Positions 36,719-44,769 of a stretch of 64,000 bases of DNA are shown here, in pieces. The stretch is from Effrenium voratum (lineage: Eukaryota; Sar; Dinophyceae; Suessiales; Symbiodiniaceae). The translations under genes and the position numbers were made by a program. The stretch covers positions 504,001 through 568,000 of the forward strand of contig CAUJNA010003002.1 in assembly GCA_963377175.1 (NCBI GenBank), written 5' to 3'. The notes under the pieces are model-generated. The model did not search any database, had not been told where the DNA came from, and was given only the letters and a program-made list of their open reading frames with translations. How positions within the stretch are numbered: position 1 is the first letter of the stretch; the number at the start of each line of letters is the position of its first letter.

Positions 36719-36756
36719 AACACTGTAAACCGATAAGGAGTAAAAAAACCGATAAC
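36719..36756 (+). repeat. Subterminal repeat, left copy
   Basis: CACTGTAAACCGATAAGGAG is followed by an A-run and a second ACCGATAAC. It is nearly identical to 38644-38680 and in the same orientation. The ACCGATAA core occurs twice in each copy, the layout expected of transposase binding sites. Confidence 0.6.
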
Positions 36757-37208
36757 CCCTAATTTGCATGTATATATGTATATACGCATATGTATATCTG
36801 TTCATACCTGTATATATATATATAAGATGCACACATATATGCATGTATGCAGGTAGCGGAATGTTTTGGTTGTGTGTTCATACCTGCGATTTGTGTGTTG
36901 GTCTGCTTCTTTCAGGGTCAGGGCTCTTTTCTTTGGGAAAGCGTGCTGGTACTTCACTGGCGCTGCGGGCGCCGGGCGTGGCGCGCGGCTGCTCGCCGCC
37001 TCAGCTGCGCCATTGCTTTGGGGAGGCTGGGCAGGGCTTAGGGAGGAAGTGGGTCGCTGCAACAGAAAGAGCAGCAACAGCAGCAACAGCAGCAACAGTT
37101 GCAGGGGCCGCAGGGTCAGCCAGTTGGGATGGACAACTGAATTGTAAGCATGAACTGCCGTCCATTGTTGGCTGAATTCAGGGCTCAAGGCACTAGTGTG
37201 GCGCTACC

Positions 37209-38544
37209 ATGACTGGCATGTTGGCTGTCGAGAACCGCTATGCATCTGGCACGACAAGTTACGTTGTGATGTGGCCCAACGAGAAGGGCCGCAACACTAG
37301 AGTTGCATCAAGCCAGGATGAGCAGAAGGCCCAGCAGCTTCTGGAGTTGTGTCAACTTGCCGGGACCAATGACATCAGCGTGCTCAAGAGCAAGTGCCAT
37401 GAGCATGGCAAGACAGCCAGAAAGGAGGTGAGTGCAGAAGTACCTTGTGGCAGCGGAGGCACGAAGCGCAAGCGAGATGAAGAGCAAGCTCCCGCACCGC
37501 ATGAGTGCGTCCCACAAGCTCAGGATGACGCTGCGCAGAAGACCTGCCAGCAGATTGAGCAGTCAGAGCAGCAGAAGAACTCCATGGATGAGCAGTCCGT
37601 GCAACAGCAGGCCAGCAGCGCGCTTGAGGGCAAAGCAGATCGCCTAGAGCAGACATATTTGTTTTACCTCACAGACGTGAGGGAACAAACTGCCGAGAGT
37701 AGCAGCCACATGCTCGCGGCCGTGTTGACAGACCTCGGAATCTCCCGCCAAGGCAAGCTGCGCTTCTTCAGTGATTGCGGCCCCCATTTCCGCAGCTGGG
37801 AAAACCTAGGGTGGTACATCCAGCAATGCGACCAGCGAAAGCAGGTCGTGGAAGTGAACTTTCTGGCCGAGCAACACGGCAAAAACATTCTCGATGGTGC
37901 ATTTGGCATCTCAGGAGTCGGGCGTGGCTGGATGGCAGAATATGCCAAGATCAAACGTATCGATACTTTGCAGGATGTGGCTGCGGCATTGCAGTGGGGA
38001 GGCAGCAGGGCAATGTCGAGAGACCCAGCGGGACCGCGCTGGCAGACAAAGATTCTGCCCTATGACGAACACAAGCCGCCAAAGCGCGCTTGGGTTGAAA
38101 CAGCTGAAATAAAGATTACCCGGTCCTACAGCCTGCTGCTTCAGCCAGCCAGAGTCGGCACATTCCCTCCACGGCTTCTGAACAAGGTCTTCACCGACAC
38201 GGGACTGCCAGGAAGCAGTGTCCTACCGGCTGTCAGAAATGGCCCGCGCAGAGCCAGAGAAGTGGAGACGAGCTTACTTTGAGGGCGAACGAACGTGGGA
38301 AGCTGCCCCGCCGGACTTGGATGCCTGCAATGCTGTCACCAAGCGCTTTGATGCGCAAAAGGATCTCGCCCCTCCACGAGCCTTGCGACCAGTCCGGTCC
38401 TTCGAGGAAAGAATTGCTGCCAAGCGAAAGCGATCTGAGAAGCAGACAGCCTCTCGTCAGAGGAAGGAGAAAGCAAGGAAGGACACGCAGGCAGCTTCAT
38501 CCAGTTCCAGCTCTTCCAGCTCCTCCAGCTCCTCCAGTTCCTGA
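37209..38544 (+). CDS. Transposase-like protein of the inserted DNA transposon (one frameshift)
   Basis: Frame one (37209-38282) gives 357 residues. The N-terminal third is polar and Gln/Glu-rich with a basic KRKRDEE stretch. Around residues 178-240 it reads FFSDCGPHF and then NFLAEQHGKNILDGAFG, a D...HGK..D pattern seen in DDE-type transposase-like proteins, where the Asp residues could be catalytic. At about 38215 the frame changes, and 38218-38544 continues with YRLSEMARAEPEKWRRAY, a basic helical stretch (RKRSEKQTASRQRKEKARK) and a poly-Ser tail. Together this is about 450 residues. The change may be a real frameshift or a short missed intron. An upstream CAG/CAA tract could encode a Gln-rich N-terminal exon. 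The gene lies wholly inside the element. Function is inferred from that location and the HGK motif; no homology search was done. Confidence 0.6.
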
Positions 38545-38643
38545 AGCAGACATGGCCGCGCCGAACAAAAAACACAGTCTCTGACTGCTGCTGGAGCCTT
38601 GAAAGTCAAACAGAAGTGCCCAACAAATGGGACTTGTCCAACA

Positions 38644-38680
38644 CACTGTAAACCGATAAAGAGTAAAAAAAACCGATAAC
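38644..38680 (+). repeat. Subterminal repeat, right copy
   Basis: CACTGTAAACCGATAAAGAG, an A-run, then ACCGATAAC. It differs from the left copy in one base and one A of run length. A small inverted pair (AACGTTCAATAGCGTT) follows at 38678-38693. Confidence 0.6.
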
Positions 38681-38725
38681 GTTCAATAGCGTTATAGTGT
38701 TTGGCCACGGGTTTTTTTTTTCACC

Positions 38726-38733
38726 CCAAGTGG
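38726..38733. other. Target-site duplication, right copy
   Basis: CCAAGTGG, the partner of 36633-36640. The host reading frame resumes here. Confidence 0.8.
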
Positions 38734-39757
38734 CATTTGCCACACCGACTCCCGGCTTGGGTGTGCCTGGCCCCGTTGAGGAGGGCGACAGGGACATGGG
38801 GGATGCGGACGGCGCGCAGACGCCACCCACGAAGAGACTGAAGGGCTTTGTGGCGGCTTCTCAGAAGGCTACGTCTCAGGCCAACAAACCTGTCACCTTG
38901 GTGCCGGTGGACGGAAAACCTGGGTACTTCAAGCTGGTGGACCTCCCGGACTTGTTTCCAGTCCTTCCAGCGTCGGCGGCCACCTTGCTGAGAGACATCA
39001 CGGTGGAGGAGGCGGTCTCCCTGTTTTATAAGTTTGTTGGGAAGAACCTCACGGAGGACCTGGTGATCCGCATCTTGGAGGCGTACGTCCCGATGAAGAT
39101 CCAGCTCCGCCAGGAGGAGGTCTGGGCTTCGCAGTTCCAGAGGAACAAGGCGTGTATCGGCACCCAGCGCATGTACAGGCTACAAGTTCATGTGCAAGGC
39201 ATGCGGAACGGGGTGGCCAGAGGCAGCCAAGCAGGGTCTGCCCCGGCAAGGAGTCCGCCCCCTTCCAGGCACCCTCGGCCACCTATGAGGCGGACGGCAT
39301 CACCTACAACCGGACTCGGCTGATGAGATCACCATGGCAGATGCGGTCCCGCTTAACATGCGGGTGGACATCCGGCAGGAGATCCTGTCCATGGAGGCGG
39401 ATGACGAGGCGATGAAGGTCCGGAAAGCCAGGAGATCCGGGTCAAAGTGCAGCGGTCCCTGAAAGAGGCGGAGGCTCAGAGCTTCGAGCTCTACCATCCC
39501 CAGGTGGACCAGGCGATCAGGAAGAAGGAGGAGCTGCATAAGGCCTTGCGGGAGCAGCGGGAGCCGACTCGGAGGAGGCCTCGGCCAGGCGGCTGCACAA
39601 GGAGTTGGTCACTGAGGAGATGCTGGACAACGAGATGGCGATCCTGGCGCCCCTCCAGGAGGGCATGCAGGCCCTGCCGTCAGATGAGGTGGCCAACGAG
39701 GGAGCCCGTGCCCTCGGGAAGGTCAACCTGGAGCGTTTCAAGGCCAAGGCAGCTTGA

Positions 39758-40096
39758 TCTCCTCGACCATGAGGCCACATGCATTAGCTGCCCCAAGGAC
39801 GGGCCATCTCAGCCACGGTTCGGAAAAAGTGGCTTGAGGTCCCCTTGAGGTTTTGGGGAATCCCCCACCTGGTCTCCCCCTCCGTGCTTTTGGGGGGTTT
39901 TCTGGGGGGTTGATTTTGGGTCGCGCTCCCCCCTCTCCCTGTTAAAATCTCGGGCCTTTGGGGGGGACGTGTCGGGATGCGTGTGGCCTGCCTGCTCCAT
40001 CTGCACTTTGCATTCTGCAAGGTTGGAGCATGCATGCATTGTGCCGCGGTTGGGTCCCGGCGGTTCGATAGGAGGCTCAAAACCCCCTTTTTCATC
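39758..40096 (+). other. Linker between the 5' ORF and the recombinase
   Basis: A G/C-run-rich stretch (GGTTTTGGGGAATCCCCC, then TTTGGGGGGTTTTC) with no open frame that continues either neighbour. A reverse transcriptase would be expected in a complete element. None is visible here or anywhere in 36-45 kb. Confidence 0.5.
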
Positions 40097-42258
40097 ATGG
40101 CTAGGGTATCTACCAAGTTTCTTATGCGCCCGCCCTACACACGTCTTTGGGACCGCATTCCAAGGGTCCTATGGGACACGTTGGCGGATGAGTCCTTCTC
40201 TCCGAGACGGAACTCTCGGGCATTCCGGTAGGACAAGACGCTCACGTGGTCCCGACGGAATACTTCAACGGCCTGGTGGCGGCGGCGGCAGGCAGGCTTC
40301 CCCAGCCTCTGTCCGCGGCGGACCTGGCCGACCTGTGGGACAGCATATTCCTCCTCCTGGCGACGGCGGATGGCAAGCCGAGCAAGGACTTTTCCCCGCT
40401 GGAGAATGAATGGGACCGCCAGGACCAATTGAGGTGGTTCTCACGAGATGACCCACCCCCACTCCAACAACCGGAGCTTCTGAAGTGGAGGCACTGGCGC
40501 CCGGGCAAAATAAGGGAAATGGAGCCCACGACCCGAGCGCTGGAACTCCATATGCGCGGGAAATGGGCGGAACGGCTCCTCGCCCACTTTGCCCCATTTG
40601 CGGAGCACATCACGTACATGCAGGACATCCTGGGGGAGGACTTCCGCAAGGAGGCATTGGACCTCCTGGGGGACAATAGGTTCCGGACACTCAGGCAGCA
40701 TTGCCTGGTCTCCGGAAGAGAGGCTTCACGGTGATTCCCTGGCAGGAACGACATGTCCGCTCTCTCCTCAACCAGCTCGCCGAAGAGGAGGTCACCCCGT
40801 ACAAGCTACGGCAGGTGTGGAACACCCTCAAATGGTATTCCAAGACCTTCGGTATGCTGAAGATAGACGAGCTCCATCGCCTCAAGTCCAAGAAGAGCTC
40901 GTTGGAAGAGGCACTCACGGACACGGTCACCCGGCCGCAGCGCAAGGCGGTGGTCCCCAGCAAAGAGGTCATATGGGCTCTGGAGGAAGGGGCTGGCTAC
41001 GATCACCTGGGTGCCACCAGCCCCGGTACGCAGGCGGCCCCGGGGAGGAGCAGACACGAGGTACTGGACGCGTTCATCCTGGGTTTCGACCTGATCCACA
41101 CCAGTAACACCGTGGAGCTGAAGGCCTGGCAGACCAAGACGGTCTCAGCAGCACGAATCAACCGCAACCCGGCCCGACTGGTATCCGAGAAGGCATTCCA
41201 GGACATGGACTACTTGCTCCCGACAGTGAGCAAAGACTTCGCTGGGCTGATCCCGAGACCTTCCGCACGAGAAAGGGCTCTGAGATGGCTCAAGGATGCT
41301 CTTCTCCGTCGGGGAGTGAGCCTGGGGTTGGTGAAGCCGCTGACGTGGCACTCATTCCGAGTGTTCATCCCGGACTGCGCTTTCCAGATGGGGCTCCCCC
41401 GGGAGCGCCGCATGTACTTAGGCAACTGGCTCACAGAGAGCACAGCAGAAGCGCAATGTCGTTGTGGAGATTTGGGGCCAGGTAGCGCAGAAGGTCCCCA
41501 ACCTGAACCTCGGGCCAGGCAGGGAACGCAGGGAGGACTTGAACCACCCGGACTGGGCGGACCCGCTCCCGCCGCCAGCAGTGGAAATCACGGATGCGGG
41601 ACCGGACGGCCACAAGGACCAAACTGAAGGGGAAGGGGAGGCGTCCCCCACGGTACCCTCAGGGAGCGCACCATCGACTCGCTCATGGTCATTGGTGGAA
41701 CAGGGGCCCGAGGACACACCAGTGAAGGCCAAGGACCTGTTTCCCACCACCCCGGACTTCCCCCTTCGTGTTGTTGCGGCAGTCAAACGCGCAGGCAACG
41801 CCGGCCAGGCCAGAATCCACCTGCTGAATGACGAAGGCACGGCTGTGGGGTGCGGGTGGCGACCGGCGGCCTCCAAGATCCAGGAGCTCTCCGTGCTGGA
41901 CTACATGTCGGAGTCAGAGGCCTATGGCAAGTGCGAACGCTGCTTCAAGAGGTACGGCTTCCCGGCGGACTGGGTACTGGAGCCTGCGGAGGTCCCCACA
42001 CTGCAGGAGGACTCGGACTCCTCGGCGGACTCGGGCTTTGAAACGGATGACTCGGTGGACCCAGTCGGAGACCGAGGTGGTGGCCCTACCTTTGGAAGCC
42101 TAGGTGCCCCCGGCCCTGGCGACCTGAGGGGGAGGCCAAGGACAGGGCTCTGGCCAGGGCCCTCAGCACAGACTGGCATCCTTCGGAAATGGCGGGTGTG
42201 CCAGACTGTCCTTCGGAAATGGCACTATCAGTCTGCACACCCGTTCTTCAGTTTTTGA
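40097..42258 (+). pseudogene. Tyrosine recombinase of a retroelement, inactivated by frameshifts
   Basis: Coding starts at the ATG at 40097 (MARVSTKFLMRPPYTRLWD). It changes frame near 40215, again near 40715 and again near 41450. The second part is EYFNGLVAAAAGRLPQPL and onward. The third part has a helical core-binding region (RHVRSLLNQLAEEEV, LRQVWNTLKWYSKTF) and a catalytic region: WQTKT with the conserved Lys, then TWHSFR (HxxR box), then YLGNWLTES. The nucleophile Tyr should follow TES, but the frame breaks there and the sequence resumes in another frame as KRNVVVEIWGQVAQKV. The usual first catalytic Arg is also not evident before FDLIHTS. The C-terminal part has CGW...CERCF, a possible Cys-rich finger. 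The fold assignment is from motifs. The copy cannot be active as it stands. Confidence 0.7.
42179..42242. repeat. Hairpin and short direct repeat at the 3' end of the recombinase
   Basis: TCCTTCGGAAATGGC occurs at 42179 and 42209. GGGTGTGCCAGACTG (42194-42208) pairs with CAGTCTGCACACCC (42229-42242). The structure lies just inside the last codons, about 160 bp before leader copy 2, and may mark the 3' terminus of the first transcription unit. Confidence 0.55.
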
Positions 42259-42399
42259 GAGTTTGTGGTTGGTGGCCCATGGGGCCCACCCAGCCGTAGA
42301 CATCTGACAGGGGAAGATGAGTCCCTGGCACCAACACATTGCTTGGATAAAAGAGTTATCGCTTGCTTGTGTGGTGCCGTTTGGTTAGCTTACATACAC

Positions 42400-42520
42400 T
42401 TTGTTAATGTTGAAACGCATGTGGAAACATGAACTGTGTGTGGAATGCTTGACCATAATGGCATGTGCCATTTTGGCTCAAGCATTGCTCTGGGTTCCTG
42501 GAACCCAAGCTGATTGAAAA
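42400..42520 (+). repeat. 121-bp leader repeat, copy 2, with spliced-leader relic at 42467-42482
   Basis: It is identical to 36255-36375 over all 121 bp. Immediately after it the sequences differ completely (CCCACCCACCC here, CTTTGATCTTTT after copy 1). The next ATG is at 42550. Confidence 0.85.
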
Positions 42521-42549
42521 CCCACCCACCCACACCAAGGTAAGAGGTC

Positions 42550-43816
42550 ATGGCTGCGGCGCCGGAGGAGGTCCCAGCCGCGATCAAGGAAGACGTGGCG
42601 AAGTTGCAGAAGCCACTGGCGGCCATCTTGGTGGGCAAGGAAATCCCCTGGCTACGTCACGGTGGAAGACCTGGCGGATCGCTGGAACACCCCGGCTGCG
42701 GCCAGGGAAAATGGTCCCCGGGACCTGGGATTCCAGGATGAAGAGAATGGATTCAACGCCCAGACCTCGGCCTTCACGGCAATGCGCCTCCTTCAGGCAG
42801 CACGGGTGGCAGCAAACTTGGTCAGGGGGGGCAACCAGGGTGACCACCCGGCGGGCCATGCGGGCCCGATAAAGGCTCCCTTAGAAGTCCTGTGTGACAG
42901 GCGCCAGCTGGAAGACGCTTACGTGGCCACGCATGGGGCCCCGAAGCCGAGGTTGGAATTCCAGAGTAGTGATGGCTACCTCAAGAAGCAATGGCGCATG
43001 ATTGCCAAGGGCGAATTGGGCTACATCCCGGCAAAACACATCGTGAGCGCGCTTCCGGAAGAAGGGGAACGCCCTTCATCCACCCACAAGAAGATCACGG
43101 TGGACGGCTGGGACAGGGAGGATGAAGAAGAGGTGAGGAGCCACCCTACATCTCGGCGCCAGCTGGAACGGTTGCACCTAACCTTCAGGACGACGCTCCT
43201 GATGTGCACGGCAGCACTGCCGCAATTTGGCAACCTGAGGGTCACCAAGGAGGAGTTGGATGACTGGTATGCCTGGTTCTATGGGGAGGACATAGCCGGC
43301 AGGAAACCTCCCCCGAGCGACACCACCTTGCTGTTTGCAGAGCGCAATGCATGGCGCAAGATTCACGAGATGGTGCACCAGGGCACCACTCTCTCCGAAG
43401 CCCTCAAGAACATCAGGGGCGACTTCCTCTTCTGGCAACGGGAGGTCTATGAGCACCTCAACAGGGCGCCGACGAAGGGGAAGAGCAAGAGCAAGGCACC
43501 CAAGGTGTGGCAGACTCAGTGGGAGAAGCCCAAGAAGGGGGGAAAAGGATCTTGGTCCTCGGGGCCTACCCATTCCAAGCCGAAGGGCAAGGGCGGCAAA
43601 GGGAAGTCCCCCAACACCTCCTCGACCCCATGGCCAGACCACTGGGCTTTCAAGAATCCCAAAGGGGTGGCGTACTGCAGGGATCATCACCTTCACAACA
43701 AATGCCCTGGATCATGCGGTCGATCCCACAACTGCCCGGTCAGGAAGGATGGGTGGGTGTGTGATGCCCCCCCAGCGAAGCATGTGCCACAGGCATGCCC
43801 ACACCTCGCCAAGTGA
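42550..43816 (+). pseudogene. Gag-like retroelement protein with one single-base frameshift
   Basis: The ATG at 42550 gives MAAAPEEVPAAIKEDVAKL up to KEIP. One extra base near 42650 shifts the frame, after which GYVTVEDLADRW continues for about 380 residues to a TGA at 43816. The order is an N-terminal helical part, a conserved middle (RRQLERLHLTFRTTLLMCTA, ELDDWYAWFYGEDIAG), a Lys/Gly-rich basic linker (KGKSKSKAPK, KPKKGGKGSW) and a C-terminal Cys/His finger, YCRDHHLHNKCPGSCGRSH, followed by NCPV and WVC. I recognise this arrangement from Gag-like proteins of dinoflagellate retroelements. The basic linker plus finger fits nucleic-acid binding. It is close to intact and may be recently active. 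Confidence 0.65.
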
Positions 43817-44640
43817 CAGGAGGCCACTCAGGGTGCCATGGGCCCCGTGGCTGCCTGGTCTCCGAAGGGATCACAGGCCACCAGTGCGAGAGCGCACACA
43901 GCGGGGGAGAGCCAATCCCACCAGAGCCACAGTGCAGACAGAGCACCCTTTTCCCCCGCACCCACCGAGGCAGTGGGAACCCCCAGAGAGACCCAGAGGT
44001 GGGGATCCGCCCAGCAAGGGGCGTTCCAAGGGCGGGCAGAACCGTCAGGGCAAGCAGCAAGCCCAGGGCCAGACGACCAGCGGGCCGGACAAAGGACACA
44101 CAGAAACCCCAGGGGACAAGCCCCACCTTCCCCTGGATGCAAGACACCCCGGAAAGACTGAGGTCCAGACTAAGGTGGACGCCACGACCGGTGCCGGAGT
44201 CGTCGAAGCCGACCCTCATCCTGCTGTACGCTGGGAAGGACGACGCGGGGGCCCTGGATGCCTACCTCCATGCCTACAACCCGGCCTTCTCGGAGTACAT
44301 TTGGGCAGTGGACATTAGGCGAAAGGGTGGCGATCTTGGACATGACATGCTGGGAGACGAGCCATACTCTACAATGTGCTCCATGGCCATGGCGGGCAAG
44401 GTCACCTTTGTGGGGGGCGGCCCCAACTGCAGAACGTGGAGCATTCTCAGATGGTTCCCCAAACCAGGAGGGGCAGGGCGGAGCAGACCCTGTGGGGCTT
44501 GGAGGACCTGGAGCCCCGGGTAAGGGAGGACACGGACAACGACAGCGTGCTCATGCTCCGACAGATGTACCTGACCTCGCTGGCCTACCAAGGACTAGGT
44601 CAACGAACGGTCCCGCAGGTGGGCTCCTCCTCTGAGTCCT
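43765..44640 (+). pseudogene. Retroelement Pol N-terminus: Rossmann methyltransferase-like domain, truncated
   Basis: This frame overlaps the end of the Gag-like ORF in the -1 register by about 50 nt; a run of seven C at 43767-43773 lies at the start of the overlap. After a Pro/Arg-rich linker comes TLILLYAGKDDAGALDAYL, an acidic WAVDIRR strand, HDMLGDEPY and VGGGPNCRTWS. That order resembles a Rossmann-fold nucleotide-binding start followed by a G-P-x-C loop, as in cytosine methyltransferase-like domains of dinoflagellate retroelements. A frame change near 44500 continues as LEDLEPRVREDTDNDSVLM and LRQMYLTSLAYQG, then homology fades. No reverse transcriptase follows, so the element is 3'-truncated at about 44640. 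Confidence 0.55.
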
Positions 44641-44769
44641 TCAGTCCTGCCCTTTTGCCCTTTTTACCGGTACATGCGTTTCATTTAGTGAGACGGTCTC
44701 AGCATGCACACCAGAGCGGCCCCGTGCTGTTATTTTGGCTGGCAAGGAGGGGGAGGGCCTGTCGTCGCC

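Larger units (their letters stand above)
36640..38725 (+). mobile_element. DNA transposon inserted in the retroelement ORF
   Basis: The left end GGTGGAAAAAAAACCC (36640) is the inverted partner of the right end, which reads GGGTTTTTTTTTTCACC up to 38725. CCAAGTGG stands on both sides (36633-36640 and 38726-38733), a 7-8 bp target-site duplication depending on where the shared G is assigned. The element carries one transposase-like gene, an AT microsatellite (36767-36847), a CAG/CAA tract (37065-37105) and a pair of direct subterminal repeats. The uninterrupted host ORF across the junction confirms the ends. I do not assign the superfamily. Confidence 0.8.
36418..39757 (+). pseudogene. Retroelement 5' ORF (Gag/zinc-finger-like), interrupted by a DNA transposon and frameshifted
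   Basis: The ATG at 36418 opens MASSATSATSFELIEDQ, continuing to LERLQV at 36638. A 2.1-kb transposon follows, and the frame resumes at 38731 as AFATPTPGLGVPG. Skipping the insertion joins the two halves in phase. Next come an acidic hinge, a compact globular-looking stretch (PGYFKLVDLPDLFPV) and, after a frame change near 39150, FMCKACGTGW, a possible CxxC zinc-binding motif. Charged helical segments follow in other frames (VDIRQEILSMEADDEA, then SLKEAEAQSFELYHPQVDQA, then KELVTEEMLDNEMAIL) to about 39757. At least three frame changes make it non-functional. The Gag-like role is inferred from position (leader before, recombinase after), not from a recognised family. Confidence 0.6.

Noticed and set aside
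36255..42520. Classical LTR retrotransposon with 121-bp LTRs
   Set aside because: There are no TG...CA ends and no target duplication outside the repeats. The gene set (tyrosine recombinase, no integrase or protease) does not fit. I keep the neutral term leader repeat.
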